From the NCBI GenBank assembly GCA_027531255.1, contig JAPZRU010000013.1, positions 1 through 64,000 on the forward strand: 64,000 bases of DNA. The letters run 5' to 3'. Below, piece after piece: positions 18,522-28,053 of this stretch. Origin of the DNA: Steroidobacteraceae bacterium. GTDB taxonomy: Bacteria; Pseudomonadota; Gammaproteobacteria; Steroidobacterales; Steroidobacteraceae. The number at the start of each line of letters is the position of its first letter. Within the stretch, counting starts at the first letter, position 1. Both the position numbers and the translations under genes were made by a program. The notes under the pieces are model-generated. The model saw nothing but the letters and a program-made list of their open reading frames with translations, searched no databases and was not told the DNA's origin.

Positions 18522-19673
18522 TCAGCAGATCCGCGGCAACTGGTCCCCGGTGAGCCAGTCCACCACGCGGCGACCGCCGAGCGTCGTCGTCATCTGCACG
18601 AAGTGGTCCGGGTCCTCGACGACGCTGCCGATCCGCGCGGCGTTCGCGCCGAGCGGATGCGCGCGCAGCGCCGCCAGCACCGCGTCCGCGTCCCCGGCCG
18701 GCGCGATCGCGATCAGCTTGCCCTCGTTCGCGACGTACAGCGGGTCGAGGCCGAGGAACTCGCAGGCCGCGGCAACCTCCGGCCGCACCGGGATCGCGCG
18801 CTCGTCGATGGTCATGCCGACGCCCGACTGCCGCGCGATCTCGTTCAGCGTGGTCGCGAGCCCGCCGCGCGTGGGGTCGCGCAGCACGCGCACCCGCGGG
18901 CACGCGGCCAGCAGGTCCGCGACGAGCCCGTGCAGCGCCGCGCTGTCCGACACGATCTCGGTCTCGAACTCGAGATTCTCGCGCTTCGACATGATCGCGA
19001 CGCCGTGATCCCCCATCGTGCCGGAGACGAAGATCGCGTCGCCCGGGCGCGCGCTGGCGCCGTCGAGCGCGATGCCTGGCGGCACGACGCCGACGCCCGT
19101 GGTCGTCACGTAGCAGCCGTCGCCCTTGCCCGTCTCCACCACCTTGGTGTCGCCGGTGACGATGGGCACGCCGGCCTCGCGCGCGGCGCGCGCCATCGAC
19201 TCGACGATCCGCTGGAGATCCGCGAGCGGGAATCCCTCCTCGAGGATGAAGCCGGCCGAGAGATACAGCGGCTTCGCGCCGCCCATCGCGACGTCGTTGA
19301 TCGTGCCGTGCACGGCCAGCGCGCCGATGTCGCCGCCCGGGAAGAACAGCGGCGAGACCACGTGGCAGTCGGTCGCCATCACCAGCCGGCCCGCCGGCGG
19401 CGCCAGCGTGGCCGAGTCGTTCATCGTCCGCAGCCACTCGTTGTCGAAGGCGGCGAGGAACAGCTCCTCGACGAGCTGCGCGGTCGCGCGCCCCCCCGCG
19501 CCGTGCGCGAGATCCACGCGGCCCCGCTTCAGGTCGAGCGGCCGGCTCTGCAGGCGGTCCCGCTTGGCGGGGCGTGCCTCGGCGCGTTGGGGAACGCGCG
19601 CGGCGGCGCCGTTGGGCGCATCGCCGGACGCGGTCTCGCGCCGGTCGTCCATCGTTTCCCTCGCGGCGCTCAT
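18522..19673 (-). CDS. hypE: Hydrogenase maturation factor HypE (carbamoyl dehydratase)
   Basis: A 383-residue PurM/AIR-synthase-fold protein. HypE accepts a carbamoyl group from HypF on its C-terminal cysteine and dehydrates it with ATP to a thiocyanate, the source of the CN ligands. The sequence ends exactly in PRIC, keeping the essential terminal Cys. ATP-binding landmarks are AHGAGGRATAQLVEELF, ATDCHVVSPLFFPGGDIG and GTINDVAMGGA. The start chosen overlaps the hypD stop (ATGA) and gives a charged, non-conserved extension of about 50 residues before the usual HypE start; a second ATG at 19652 is an alternative. It lies between hypD and hypX in the operon. Confidence 0.94.
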   Translation of the reverse strand: MSAARETMDDRRETASGDAPNGAAARVPQRAEARPAKRDRLQSRPLDLKRGRVDLAHGAGGRATAQLVEELFLAAFDNEWLRTMNDSATLAPPAGRLVMATDCHVVSPLFFPGGDIGALAVHGTINDVAMGGAKPLYLSAGFILEEGFPLADLQRIVESMARAAREAGVPIVTGDTKVVETGKGDGCYVTTTGVGVVPPGIALDGASARPGDAIFVSGTMGDHGVAIMSKRENLEFETEIVSDSAALHGLVADLLAACPRVRVLRDPTRGGLATTLNEIARQSGVGMTIDERAIPVRPEVAAACEFLGLDPLYVANEGKLIAIAPAGDADAVLAALRAHPLGANAARIGSVVEDPDHFVQMTTTLGGRRVVDWLTGDQLPRIC

Positions 19674-20845
19674 GCGGCCACTCCGGTGCGGCCGCCGACG
19701 GCGGCGACCGGCACCGCGACCTCGCGGTCGCGGAAGCGTCCGTAGGAGTAGTGTGCAGCGCAGGCGCCCTCGGACGACACCATGCACGAACCCATCGGTG
19801 TCTCCGGCGTGCACGCGGTGCCGAACAGCCTGCAGTCCGTCGGGCGCTTCAGGCCGCGGAGGATGGCGCCGCACTCGCAGGCCTTGTTGTCAGGGACGGC
19901 GCGGTAGGTCAGTGCGTAGCGACGCTCCGCGTCCCACGGCGCGAACCCGGGGCGGATCGCGAGCGCGCTGTAGGGCACCGTGCCGAGGCCACGCCACTCG
20001 AACGCGCGCCGCAGTTCGAAGGTCTCGGCGACCAGCGCCTGCGCCTTGGCGTTGCCCTCGCGCGAGACCGCGCGGTGGAACTGGTTCTCGACGTCGCTGC
20101 GTCCCGCGTTGACCTGGCGCACCAGCATCAGGATCGCCTGCAGCACGTCGAGCGGCTCGAAGCCGGCGATCACGACGGGCTTGCGGTACTCGCGCGCGAA
20201 GAACTCGTAGGGCTCCGTGCCGATGATGGTGCTGACGTGGCTCGGCCCCACGAACCCGTCGAGCGGCACGGTGCCGAGCGCGCGCACCTCAGGCGACTCG
20301 AGGATCGTGACGATCGCCGCCGGCGTCAGCACGTGGTTGCAGAGCACGCTGAAGTTGCCGAGCTTCGACTCGCGCGCCTCCTTCAGCACGAGCGCGGTGG
20401 GCGGCGTCGTCGTCTCGAAGCCGATCGCGAAGAACACGACCTCGCGCGCCGGATGCTGCCGGGCGATGCGCAGCGCGTCGGCGGCCGAGTACACCATGCG
20501 CACGTCCGCGCCGTCGGCCTTCGCCTTCAGCAGGGACCGGCCGTTCGAGGCGGGGATCCGCAGCGTGTCGCCATAGGTGCAGAGGACCACGCCGCGTTCG
20601 AGCGCGAGGTCGATGCCCAGGTCCACCCGCCCGATCGGCAGCACGCACACCGGGCAGCCGGGCCCGTGGATCATCCGCACGTTCGACGGCAGCAGGTCCG
20701 TGACGCCGTGGCGCGAGATCGCGTGCGTGTGGCCGCCGCAGAACTCCATGAAGTTGTAGCGGCGCGCCGCAACGGCCTCGCGCGCGATCGCCCGTGCGAG
20801 ACCCTGCGCGACCGCACCGTCGCGGAATTCGTCCACGTACTTCAT
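19670..20845 (-). CDS. hypD: Hydrogenase maturation scaffold HypD
   Basis: A 391-residue iron-sulfur protein on which, together with HypC, the Fe(CN)2CO unit is assembled. Conserved motifs are FMEFCGGHTHAISRHG, IHGPGCPVCVLP (the CxxC centre), FFAIGFETTTPPTA and VVIAGFEPLDVLQAI. The C-terminal 4Fe-4S ligands show in ACECG, DCRLFG and MGSCMVSSEGACAA. Length is typical. The start overlaps the hypC stop by 4 bases (ATGA) and the stop overlaps hypE, so hypC, hypD and hypE are translationally coupled. Confidence 0.95.
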   Translation of the reverse strand: MKYVDEFRDGAVAQGLARAIAREAVAARRYNFMEFCGGHTHAISRHGVTDLLPSNVRMIHGPGCPVCVLPIGRVDLGIDLALERGVVLCTYGDTLRIPASNGRSLLKAKADGADVRMVYSAADALRIARQHPAREVVFFAIGFETTTPPTALVLKEARESKLGNFSVLCNHVLTPAAIVTILESPEVRALGTVPLDGFVGPSHVSTIIGTEPYEFFAREYRKPVVIAGFEPLDVLQAILMLVRQVNAGRSDVENQFHRAVSREGNAKAQALVAETFELRRAFEWRGLGTVPYSALAIRPGFAPWDAERRYALTYRAVPDNKACECGAILRGLKRPTDCRLFGTACTPETPMGSCMVSSEGACAAHYSYGRFRDREVAVPVAAVGGRTGVAA

Positions 20846-21090
20846 GCCGCGGCTCCTGCCAGCGCGGCCGCCGGGTCGATGCCCGCGTCCGCCATCGCCT
20901 GCAGCGTCGCCGCGGCAGCCTCGGGGTCGAGCCGCGCCAGCGCATAGCCGACGTGCACGATCACGTAGTCGCCGGGGCCCACGCCGTCGACCAGCGCGAG
21001 CGAGACCGGCTTGCGGACGCCGCCGACGTCGACGACGGCGAGGTCCGGGGCTTCGAGCCGCACGATGCGGCAGGGAACGGCGAGGCACAT
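20842..21090 (-). CDS. hypC: Hydrogenase maturation chaperone HypC
   Basis: An 82-residue HypC/HupF-family chaperone starting MCLAVPCR, with the essential Cys2 that holds the iron precursor and contacts the large subunit. The family signature follows: GDYVIVHVGYALARLDPEAA. It acts with HypD in assembling the Fe(CN)2CO group and passing it to HupL. The window has a second, longer paralogue (HupF at 27747-28049), the usual situation in hup systems, where HupF serves during oxygen-exposed maturation. The gene starts 4 bases after the hypF stop. Confidence 0.94.
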   Translation of the reverse strand: MCLAVPCRIVRLEAPDLAVVDVGGVRKPVSLALVDGVGPGDYVIVHVGYALARLDPEAAAATLQAMADAGIDPAAALAGAAA

Positions 21091-21094
21091 GCGT

Positions 21095-23476
21095 TCAGAT
21101 CTCCGTGTGCCGGGCGACCCAGCATTGACCCAGGCTCAGGCCGCCGTCGTTCGGCGGCAGGTACCCGGACTCCAGCATCTCGATGCCGCGCGCCGCGAAC
21201 TCCACCCGCAGCCGGCGCGACAGCACGTCGTTCAGGAAGCAGCCGCCGCCGCACGCGACGTGCGTGATACCCGTCCGCGCGGCCGCCTGCGCGACCCAGT
21301 CCGCGAGCGCGAGCGCGAGGCCGCCGTGGAAGCGCGCCGCCGCCGCGATCGGATCCGAGGCGGGCGCGAAACCCTCGATCAGCGGCAGCAGGTCGAGCAC
21401 GCCGTCGGCGCCGAGCCGGTGCCGCGCCTCGGCGGGGACGGTGTCGCCCGCGGCCGCCGCGAGGCCTTCCAGCAGCATCGCCGCCTGGCCCTCGAAGCTC
21501 GTCACGGGCTTGATGCCGAGCAGGCCGGCCGCCGCGTCGAACCAGCGGCCGGTGCTCGACGTGGTCGGCACGCGCGTGCCGTTCGCCAGCATCGCGCTCA
21601 CCGTGGCCGCCGCCGGCTGCGCGGCGAAGCGCACGGCGATCTCGTCGCCGCGGCCCATCGCGTGCAGCGCGGCCGCGGCCATGCGCCAGGGCTCCTGCGC
21701 CGCGCGGTCGCCGCCGGGCAGCGCCAGCGGCCGCAGGTGCCCGAGTCGCGTGCAGCGCGCGCCGTCCACCAGCAGCAGCTCGCCGCCCCAGACGCCGCCG
21801 TCGGCGCCGTAGCCGACGCCGTCCAGCGCGAGCCCGAGCGTCGGTGCCTCGACGTGGTGTTCCGCCAGCACGGCGGCGACGTGAGCGTGGTGATGCTGCA
21901 CCGGCACCAGCGGCACGCCCCACTCTCCCGCCAGCCGCGCGGCCAGGTGCGTGGAGTGGAAGTCCGGGTGGAGGTCGTGCGCGACCGCCGCGGGGCGCAC
22001 GTCCACGAGCCGCAGCAGGTGCTGCACCGCCTCGTCGAGCGCGCGCCGCGTCGCCGGTGCGTCGAGATCGCCGACGTGCGGGCTGACGAAGGCTTCCGCG
22101 TCGCGCGTCAGGCACACCGTGGCCTTGTAGTGGCCGCCGACGCCGAGTACCGGTGCACCGCCGCCCAGCAGCTTCACGGGACGCGGCGCGGCGCCGCGCG
22201 CGCGCCGAACGTGCCGCACGCCGCCGCCCCGCACGCGCACCACCGAATCGTCGCACCGCGCGACGATCTCGCGGTCGTGCACGAGCCATGCGTCCGCGAT
22301 GCCGGCCAGCGCCTCGAGCGCCTGCGCGTCGTCGATGACCAGCGGGTCGCCGTGCACGTTCGCGCTCGTCATCACGAGCAGCGCGGGCTCGCGACGGCGC
22401 AGCCAGGCGGTGCCCGCGGGGCGACCGCCGAGTTCGTGGAACAGCAGGTAGTGGAGCGGCGTGTACGGCAGCATCACGCCGAGCTGGGCCAGGCCGTCGG
22501 CGACGCCGGGCAGCGCATCCTGCGCGCCGGCCTGGCGCCGCAGCAGGACGATCGGCCGGTCCTGCGACTCGAGCGCGGCGCGCTCCTGCGCGAGCAGCTC
22601 GACGCAGGGCTCGAGCGACTCGGCGTTCAGCGCCATGATCGCGAACGGCTGTTCCTCGCGGTGCTTCCGCTCGCGCAGCCGCGCGAGCGCAACGGGATTC
22701 CGCGCGTCGCACGCGAGGTGGTAGCCGCCGAGGCCCTTGACCGCGAGGATCGCGCCCTCGCGCAGCAGGTGCGCGGCCCGTGCGATGGGGTTGTCGCTCG
22801 CCTCGCGCGTGGCCGCGACGCCCGGGCCGGCGGTCGTGGTGGCCGCCGAGCGCGCCTCGTCCGCCACGACCAGCCGCAGCCGCGGCCCGCACGCGGGACA
22901 GGCGGTCGCTTCCGCGTGGAAGCGCCGATTGCCGGGCTCCGCGTACTCGCGGGCGCAGTCCGGGCAGAGCGGGAACGGCGCGAGGCTCGTCTGCGCACGG
23001 TCGTATGGCAGCGCCCGGGTGACGGTGTAGCGCGGACCGCAGTCCGTGCAGTTCGTCAGCGCGTAGCGGTAGCGGCGATCGCCGGGCGAGAACAGCTCCT
23101 CGAGGCACGCGTCGCAGAGACCGGCGTCGGCGCCGATCGCGGTGGCGGTGCGCGTGGCCCGGCTCGCGACGACCGCGAAGCCGCGCACGTGTTCGAGGAG
23201 TCGCGGCTCGTCGACGGCCTCCACCGTGTCGATGCGCGCGAGCGGCGGGGGCTGGGTCGCCAGACGCTCGAGCAGCGCGTCGAGGGCTGCCGGCGAGCCC
23301 TGGGCGTCGATGGTGACGCCCTCGCCGTCGTTGCGGACGCTGCCGACGAGGCCGAGTTCCACCGCGGTGCGATACACGAACGGCCGGAAGCCGACGCCCT
23401 GGACGATGCCGCGGACGCGGATGCGGCGCCGGATCGGCGGCGCCGAGGCGAGCCGTTCCGCCGCGGGCCGGTTCAA
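21095..23476 (-). CDS. hypF: Carbamoyltransferase HypF
   Basis: About 793 residues. HypF converts carbamoyl phosphate into carbamoyl-AMP and transfers the carbamoyl group to HypE. Domains in order: acylphosphatase ([19 protein letters not shown]), two zinc-finger-like segments ([14 protein letters not shown] and [12 protein letters not shown]), a YrdC-like domain ([33 protein letters not shown]) and a Kae1-like domain ([34 protein letters not shown]). I placed the start at a TTG (23474-23476) that overlaps the hypB stop (TTGA). The frame stays open upstream, but those codons lie inside hypB and have no family similarity. The start call is the least certain part. Confidence 0.92.
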   Translation of the reverse strand: MNRPAAERLASAPPIRRRIRVRGIVQGVGFRPFVYRTAVELGLVGSVRNDGEGVTIDAQGSPAALDALLERLATQPPPLARIDTVEAVDEPRLLEHVRGFAVVASRATRTATAIGADAGLCDACLEELFSPGDRRYRYALTNCTDCGPRYTVTRALPYDRAQTSLAPFPLCPDCAREYAEPGNRRFHAEATACPACGPRLRLVVADEARSAATTTAGPGVAATREASDNPIARAAHLLREGAILAVKGLGGYHLACDARNPVALARLRERKHREEQPFAIMALNAESLEPCVELLAQERAALESQDRPIVLLRRQAGAQDALPGVADGLAQLGVMLPYTPLHYLLFHELGGRPAGTAWLRRREPALLVMTSANVHGDPLVIDDAQALEALAGIADAWLVHDREIVARCDDSVVRVRGGGVRHVRRARGAAPRPVKLLGGGAPVLGVGGHYKATVCLTRDAEAFVSPHVGDLDAPATRRALDEAVQHLLRLVDVRPAAVAHDLHPDFHSTHLAARLAGEWGVPLVPVQHHHAHVAAVLAEHHVEAPTLGLALDGVGYGADGGVWGGELLLVDGARCTRLGHLRPLALPGGDRAAQEPWRMAAAALHAMGRGDEIAVRFAAQPAAATVSAMLANGTRVPTTSSTGRWFDAAAGLLGIKPVTSFEGQAAMLLEGLAAAAGDTVPAEARHRLGADGVLDLLPLIEGFAPASDPIAAAARFHGGLALALADWVAQAAARTGITHVACGGGCFLNDVLSRRLRVEFAARGIEMLESGYLPPNDGGLSLGQCWVARHTEI

Positions 23477-24309
23477 GCGCGACGCTCCAGTGCCGCGGCC
23501 GCGGGTGCACCGGCGGGCAGCGTCCCGCGTGCCGCGCATTCGCGGTCGATCCAGTCTACCCAGGCGTCGAAGCCGTCGCCCTTCAGGGTCGACAGCACGA
23601 GGCACTCGAGCCGCGGGTTGATGCGCCGCGCATTCGCGATCGCGCGGTCCGCGTCGAACGGCACGTACGGCAGCAGGTCGGACTTCGTCACGAGGCAGAG
23701 ATCCGCGGCGAGGAACATGTCGGGATACTTGAGCGGCTTGTCGTCGCCCTCGGTCACGGACAGCACCACGACCTTGTGGGCCTCGCCAAGGTCGAACGAG
23801 GCCGGGCAGACGAGATTGCCCACGTTCTCGATGAACAGCACGCCGCCGGACGGCAGCGGCAGTTCGTCGAGGGCTCGCTCGACCTGCAGCGCGTCGAGAT
23901 GACAGCCCTTGCCGGTGTTGAGCTGCACGACCGGCGCGCCGGTCGCGGCGATGCGGTCGGCGTCGAGACTGGTCTGCTGGTCGCCCTCGACGACCGCGAC
24001 CGGGCGCCGACCGCGCAGCCGCGTCAGCGTCTCCACGAGCAGCGTCGTCTTGCCGGAGCCGGGGCTCGACACCAGGTTCAGCGCCAGTACGCCCGCGCGA
24101 GCAAACCGCTGCCGGTTGGCGGCTGCGTGCCGGTCGTTCTTCGCGAGCAGGTCCTGCTCGACGCTGACGACGCGCGGCGCGGGCTCCTTCCAGATGCCGA
24201 GTCCGCGCGGCCCGGTTCCGTGCGCGTGACCGTGGTCATGCGCACCGTGCCCCATCTCGTGCGCGTGGCCGTCCGCGAGGATCGGCCCGCAACCGCAGGT
24301 CACGCACAT
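23473..24309 (-). CDS. hypB: Hydrogenase nickel-incorporation GTPase HypB
   Basis: A 278-residue G3E-family GTPase that drives nickel insertion into HupL. The N-terminus has the high-affinity nickel motif CVTCGCG and a histidine-rich stretch ([17 protein letters not shown]) that can store metal. The GTPase domain shows the P-loop [36 protein letters not shown] (GTPase-coupled metal site) and TKSDLL. The start overlaps the 3' end of hypA by about 10 bases and the stop overlaps hypF. It works with HypA and, by context, the nearby SlyD. Confidence 0.95.
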   Translation of the reverse strand: MCVTCGCGPILADGHAHEMGHGAHDHGHAHGTGPRGLGIWKEPAPRVVSVEQDLLAKNDRHAAANRQRFARAGVLALNLVSSPGSGKTTLLVETLTRLRGRRPVAVVEGDQQTSLDADRIAATGAPVVQLNTGKGCHLDALQVERALDELPLPSGGVLFIENVGNLVCPASFDLGEAHKVVVLSVTEGDDKPLKYPDMFLAADLCLVTKSDLLPYVPFDADRAIANARRINPRLECLVLSTLKGDGFDAWVDWIDRECAARGTLPAGAPAAAALERRA

Positions 24310-24668
24310 GCATTCGTCTCCCCGGGCGCGCCGAGCTCCAGCTCGTGCACCCGCATCTCGGTTCCACCCGTCACCTCGAGGCGGTGCCCGCCACAGGCCG
24401 GGCACGCCTCCGTCAGCGCGCCGATCGTCACGGGCGCCGAGCAGTCCCAGCACCACGCCGCACCGGGCGTGGCCTCGATCTCGAGCCGCGCACCCTCGGC
24501 GACGCTGCCCTTCATCACCACGTCGAAGCAGAAGCGCAGCGCCTCCGGCTCGACGGTCGCGAGCCGACCGATGCGCAGCCGCACGACGCGCACGCGATCC
24601 GCGCCGTTCGCTCGCGCGGTCGCCTCGACGATCTCGCGCACGCTCTCGACCAGCGACATCTCATGCAC
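24300..24668 (-). CDS. hypA: Hydrogenase nickel-incorporation protein HypA
   Basis: A 122-residue nickel metallochaperone. The start is GTG: it gives Met-His-Glu-Met-Ser, and His2 plus the adjacent Glu form the conserved nickel-binding N-terminus, which decides the start. The zinc site is two CxxC motifs, CWDC and CPAC, in the C-terminal half. The body matches the family: [35 protein letters not shown]. It overlaps hupK upstream by 8 bases and hypB downstream by 10. HypA partners HypB in loading nickel into the large subunit after the Fe(CN)2CO group is in place. Confidence 0.94.
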   Translation of the reverse strand: MHEMSLVESVREIVEATARANGADRVRVVRLRIGRLATVEPEALRFCFDVVMKGSVAEGARLEIEATPGAAWCWDCSAPVTIGALTEACPACGGHRLEVTGGTEMRVHELELGAPGETNACA

Positions 24669-25713
24669 GGGCCACCTCCCCCGTCGCACGCACCGCGAAC
24701 GGCACGCACGGATCGAGAGCCAGCGCCCACAGCCCCGCGAGACGTTCGGCTTCGGCGTCGTCGCCGCAGGCCAGTCCCGCGACGGCGCGCGCATAGGCGC
24801 CGTTGGGCGCGAAGTTGCGATCGGTCGGCGTGCGGATCGCGTACTCGCGGATCACGCCGGCCTCGAGCCGCGCCTCGTGCAACAGCAGGCCGCGCGCCGT
24901 GGACACGACCGCGCGGCCGACGCCGGGCCGCGGACCGTCGGCGTCGAACTCGAGCGCCTCGTCGGGCCGCTCGCCGCGCGCCGGCGCAGCCAGCGAGGCG
25001 GCGAGTTCGACGAGCGCGACGTAGCGCGCCACGACGCGCGCTTCGAGCCCGCGGCCCGCGGCGGCGAGCGCGGCGACCCACGGATGATCCGCGAGCCGCG
25101 GATAGGCGCCGGTTTCGTCGGCGGCAGGTCGCCGCGGCCGGTCGGCACCGCGGCACGCGACGCGCAGCTCGCGCAGGCACCGCGCGAACGGCGTGTCGCC
25201 GGTCGCGATCCAGGCGTCCGCGGCCGACAGTTCCGCGAAGCGCTCGAGGGCCACGACGAGCGGTTCGCGCGCGCCGCGCGGCGCGAGCAGCGCGGCACCG
25301 CCGGCCCAGCCCGCGAGCTCTTCGACCAGCGGCCCCGCCCAGTCGGCGCCCGCCGCGCCACACCGGCGGTACCAACCGGCGAACGCGGCCTGGTCGACGG
25401 GCAGCCCGAGCCGGCGGGGCCAGTCGACCAGCAGCCGCCACAGGTGCTCCTGCGCCGCTTCGCCCGCGACCGCGGCATGCAGCTTCGCCCGCGTCGCGGG
25501 CGCGAGGCCACGACCCTCGGCCGCCGCCAGCGCGAGCTCGCCGGCGGCGCGCTGCGCGTGGCCGCAGACGGAGTACAGCGTGCCGAGCAGCGCCACCGCG
25601 TCGGCGGGCGCACGCCCCGGCAGCAGGCGCGCCGGATCCGGCCGCCGCGAGGCGACGCGCACGTTCGCGATGCGCCCGCCTTCCCGCCACACGCTGATCG
25701 CGAGGCCGCTCAC
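24661..25713 (-). CDS. hupK: Hydrogenase assembly protein HupK (large-subunit-like)
   Basis: A 350-residue protein placed where HupK/HoxV occurs in hup operons. It looks like a degenerate hydrogenase large subunit: LYSVCGHAQRAAGELA mimics the N-terminal RxCGxC region with only one cysteine, and LDPCVPFAVR near the C-terminus mimics the DPCxxC motif with one cysteine. HupK/HoxV is thought to serve as a scaffold for Fe(CN)2CO assembly during aerobic growth. The GTG start follows the hupJ stop by one base and the stop overlaps hypA. Sequence conservation of the family is low; context makes the call. Confidence 0.85.
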   Translation of the reverse strand: MSGLAISVWREGGRIANVRVASRRPDPARLLPGRAPADAVALLGTLYSVCGHAQRAAGELALAAAEGRGLAPATRAKLHAAVAGEAAQEHLWRLLVDWPRRLGLPVDQAAFAGWYRRCGAAGADWAGPLVEELAGWAGGAALLAPRGAREPLVVALERFAELSAADAWIATGDTPFARCLRELRVACRGADRPRRPAADETGAYPRLADHPWVAALAAAGRGLEARVVARYVALVELAASLAAPARGERPDEALEFDADGPRPGVGRAVVSTARGLLLHEARLEAGVIREYAIRTPTDRNFAPNGAYARAVAGLACGDDAEAERLAGLWALALDPCVPFAVRATGEVARA

Positions 25714-25714
25714 G

Positions 25715-26188
25715 TCAGCCTCCGAGCAGCAGGCCGCGGCGCGAGACCTTGCGCGGCTCGGGCGGCGGCGGGACCGCGAGCAGCGCGTCGAGCGCCGCGA
25801 GCGCGGCGATGCGCGCGGCCTCGTGCGATTCGAATTCGAGCGCCGGCGAGAAGAGCGAGCACTGCTGGTAGTGCCCCAGGCCCTCGGCCTCGTGACCGTG
25901 GAACTCGTATTCGCCCGAAGGGAAGCGCCAGACCTGCGTGCACCCGACGGAGAGGCGCCGTACGCCACCGCCGTCGGCGCCACCGGGGCCCGGCAGGATC
26001 GTCAGCAGCACGGACCACGGCGTGACCAGCGCGCCCACGCGCGCGCCCTGCCAGTCGCGGAAGCCGAGCGCCTCGACGCGCAGCTGGGGATTGTTCAGCG
26101 GCAGGTCCCGCATCCGCGTCGCGTGCACGCCCTGGAACAGCGCCTCCAGCGCCAGCTCGTCCGCGGGTCGCGACTCGACGGCGTTCAC
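25715..26188 (-). CDS. hupJ: Hydrogenase expression/assembly protein HupJ
   Basis: A 157-residue protein between the rubredoxin gene hupI and hupK, the canonical hupJ position. Visible features: LEALFQGVHATRMRDLPLNNP, a WSVLLTILPG segment, FPSGEYEFHGHEAEGLGHYQQCSLFSPALEF, and a basic proline-rich tail. HupJ/HoxT proteins are needed for the oxygen-tolerant hydrogenase in rhizobia and Ralstonia, but their biochemical role is unknown. GTG start, two bases after the hupI stop. No membrane segment or signal is present, so it should be cytoplasmic. Confidence 0.85.
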   Translation of the reverse strand: MNAVESRPADELALEALFQGVHATRMRDLPLNNPQLRVEALGFRDWQGARVGALVTPWSVLLTILPGPGGADGGGVRRLSVGCTQVWRFPSGEYEFHGHEAEGLGHYQQCSLFSPALEFESHEAARIAALAALDALLAVPPPPEPRKVSRRGLLLGG

Positions 26189-26190
26189 GC

Positions 26191-26409
26191 TCAGTCTCCG
26201 AGCACCATGAAGCGCGCCTTCGGCGACTCGCAGTTCGGGCAGTGCCAGCCCGCCGGCAGTGCGGCGAAGGGCGTGCCCGCCGCCACCTGCTGCAGTTCGT
26301 CGCCCTCGGCGGGGTCGTACACCCACCAGCAGACGCCGCACTCCAGCCGCGCATCGGCCGGGAGGCGCGCGTCGTCGCCGAGATAGGTCCCTTCGAAACG
26401 CGTGCTCAA
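26191..26409 (-). CDS. hupI: Rubredoxin HupI
   Basis: A 72-residue rubredoxin with the two iron-binding loops CGVC and CPNC (ECGVCWWVYDPAEGD and GWHCPNCESPKARFMVLG). HupI/HoxR-type rubredoxins in hydrogenase operons are required for a correct iron-sulfur cluster in the small subunit under oxygen, probably through electron transfer. The start is TTG: no ATG or GTG lies in frame between the hupH stop and the conserved region, and GAGG sits 9 bases before the TTG. The gene lies 10 bases after hupH. Confidence 0.93.
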   Translation of the reverse strand: MSTRFEGTYLGDDARLPADARLECGVCWWVYDPAEGDELQQVAAGTPFAALPAGWHCPNCESPKARFMVLGD

Positions 26410-26419
26410 CGGGGCGTCC

Positions 26420-27271
26420 TCAGTCCAGGGTCGCGAGCCACTCGGCGAGCCGCGACAGCGAGTCGTCGAAGTCCTCGGCGGCGGCGAGCGCCACGTCCGG
26501 AACGGGCGTGACCTCGAGCGTGTTCAGGATCAGCTGGTCCATGCTGTTGAAATACTGCACCCACCACGTGTGCCGCAGCCGCGTGCTGGTGATGCGACAG
26601 TTGCCGTAGCCGCGCGAGAGCAGCGTGACGGGACCGATCTCGAGTGCGCCGACCAGCCACTGCACGTCCTCGGGCGACACCGGCAGCAGGGTCAGGTTGA
26701 CGACGTGCGCGGCCGCGCCGGAGGCCGGGGGCCGCGCGCTCGCGGCCACCAGCTCGGTGAGGATCGACGGCGCGTTGACGACGCCTGCGCCGACCGCACG
26801 CTTCGGCATGCGGCAGCGCGAGCCGAGCAGGGCCGCCTCCGCGACCACCGCCGGCGCGGGCCCGACCTCGAGCGTGTCCGCGACGAGCCGCCCCTCCTCG
26901 TCGAATGCGCGTACGCGCCAGAAGCCGGGGAAGCCGGTTTCCTGCAGGCGCACCGCGGGTTCGTCGATGATCGCCGCGACCTCGCCTTCGCCGAGCGCCT
27001 CGTCGACGAGCCGGCGCGCCTGCGCGCCGAGTGCGCCGAGGTCGCGGACGAACGCGACGTCGCCGCCGAACCGGTACCCGCGCGCCGCGTCGAGCACTTC
27101 CGTCAGGAAGGCCCGCGTCTCCGCGATGGCAGCCGGGTCGGCCTCCACGGGATGGGCCGGCATCCGGAACGTCGCCATCGAAGACGGCATCCGGATGAAC
27201 TCGAACGACTCGTCCTGCGCCGGCTGGGAGCCGGGGCCGACGGTCACGACGGGAATCGGAAACGCCTTCAT
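26420..27271 (-). CDS. hupH: Hydrogenase expression/formation protein HupH
   Basis: A 283-residue HupH/HyaF-family protein. Recognisable parts are the start MKAFPIPVVTVGPGSQP, the segment FPGFWRVRAFDEEG, VNAPSILTEL, and the C-terminal half LLPVSPEDVQWLVGALEIGPVTLLSRGYGNCRITSTRL...WWVQYFNSMDQLILNTLEV. The family is required for assembly of membrane-bound uptake hydrogenases, probably acting on the small subunit or in subunit pairing; the molecular role is unsettled. Its start overlaps the hupG stop by 4 bases (ATGA). Confidence 0.9.
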   Translation of the reverse strand: MKAFPIPVVTVGPGSQPAQDESFEFIRMPSSMATFRMPAHPVEADPAAIAETRAFLTEVLDAARGYRFGGDVAFVRDLGALGAQARRLVDEALGEGEVAAIIDEPAVRLQETGFPGFWRVRAFDEEGRLVADTLEVGPAPAVVAEAALLGSRCRMPKRAVGAGVVNAPSILTELVAASARPPASGAAAHVVNLTLLPVSPEDVQWLVGALEIGPVTLLSRGYGNCRITSTRLRHTWWVQYFNSMDQLILNTLEVTPVPDVALAAAEDFDDSLSRLAEWLATLD

Positions 27272-27750
27272 GCGGGCCTCGCGAGCGGATCCACGGCCAG
27301 ATCGACCAACGGGCGCGGCGGCTCGCAGGCGGGCGCGGAGCCGAGCCGCGCGAGTTCCGCGCAGAACGGCAGCCAGTCGCGCATGCCCTCGATCACGCCG
27401 GTGTACTCGCCGTGCCGCAGCACGACGAGCGCCGGAAACTTGTCCACGCCGAAGCGCGCGGCCGCGACGCGGCTCTGCACGGGATCGAGCGTAGCGCCGG
27501 CGAAGCCGCGGCAGGCGCGCATTAGCTCCGGCAGGATCACGGCGACGTCCCAGCTCTCGGGAACGCGCGTCGGGTCGCCGGTGAACAGCGCCGCGAGCAG
27601 CGGTCGCCTCGCGGCCTCGGCCTCGACGGCGCCGGCCGCGAGCATCGGGATGCCGCGCTCCGCGCTCAGGCGACCGAGCAACGCGACGAATGCGCGGTAG
27701 CGCTCGGCCTCGGGATTGGCGACGAGACCCTGGACGGCAGGTTGGCTCAC
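27268..27750 (-). CDS. hupG: Hydrogenase chaperone HupG (HyaE-like, thioredoxin fold)
   Basis: A 160-residue protein of the HupG/HyaE/HoxO family. It has a thioredoxin-like pattern without a redox CxxC: DVAVILPELMRACRGF, then the cis-proline-like segment ARFGVDKFPALVVLRHGEYTG and GMRDWLPF. The family binds the Tat-exported small subunit and protects its immature iron-sulfur clusters from oxygen before export, which fits the Tat signal on HupS. The GTG start overlaps the hupF stop (GTGA), so the two chaperones are translationally coupled. Confidence 0.88.
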   Translation of the reverse strand: MSQPAVQGLVANPEAERYRAFVALLGRLSAERGIPMLAAGAVEAEAARRPLLAALFTGDPTRVPESWDVAVILPELMRACRGFAGATLDPVQSRVAAARFGVDKFPALVVLRHGEYTGVIEGMRDWLPFCAELARLGSAPACEPPRPLVDLAVDPLARPA

Positions 27751-28049
27751 GGGCGGGTCCGGAGGTGTTCGGGCAGTTGCGGTTCGCGATCGACCAGGTC
27801 CTGGAAGTAGGCGTCGAGGTTCGACTCGCCGCGCTGGATCGCGTCGAGCGCGTCGAGCGCGCGATCGATCCGCGCGGCCTCGTCCGCCGGCAGGCGCTGC
27901 CGCGCGTGCCCGAGGAAGGTCATCAGCCACTCGCCGGGCTCGACCGGCGCGACCAGCGTCGCATCGATGCGCTGCTCGCCCTGGCGGCCGCGGCAGACGG
28001 CGACGTTGCCGTCCGCCTCGACCACCTGCATCGGGATGCCGAGGCACAT
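27747..28049 (-). CDS. hupF: HypC-family hydrogenase chaperone HupF
   Basis: A 100-residue HypC/HupF-type chaperone beginning MCLGIPMQVVEADGN with the essential Cys2, and containing EPGEWLMTFLGHARQRL. It is about 18 residues longer than HypC in this window; the acidic C-terminal extension (YFQDLVDREPQLPEHL) is typical of HupF/HoxL. In Ralstonia and Rhizobium HupF/HoxL stabilises the large subunit and carries the iron group during aerobic synthesis. An in-frame ATG 39 bases upstream exists, but the Cys2 requirement fixes the start here. It begins 4 bases after the hupD stop. Confidence 0.92.
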   Translation of the reverse strand: MCLGIPMQVVEADGNVAVCRGRQGEQRIDATLVAPVEPGEWLMTFLGHARQRLPADEAARIDRALDALDAIQRGESNLDAYFQDLVDREPQLPEHLRTRP

Positions 28050-28053
28050 GGAC

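Noticed and set aside
23477-23605. N-terminal extension of HypF into hypB
   Set aside because: The extra codons lie within hypB, are not similar to HypF, and a TTG start overlapping the hypB stop fits the operon pattern better.
21011-23902. Long plus-strand open frame of about 960 codons
   Set aside because: Shadow of hypF/hypB on the opposite strand; no recognisable motif and low-complexity composition.
26191-26409. Rubredoxin as an independent electron-transfer gene
   Set aside because: Position between hupH and hupJ with 2-10 base gaps identifies it as hupI of the hydrogenase operon.
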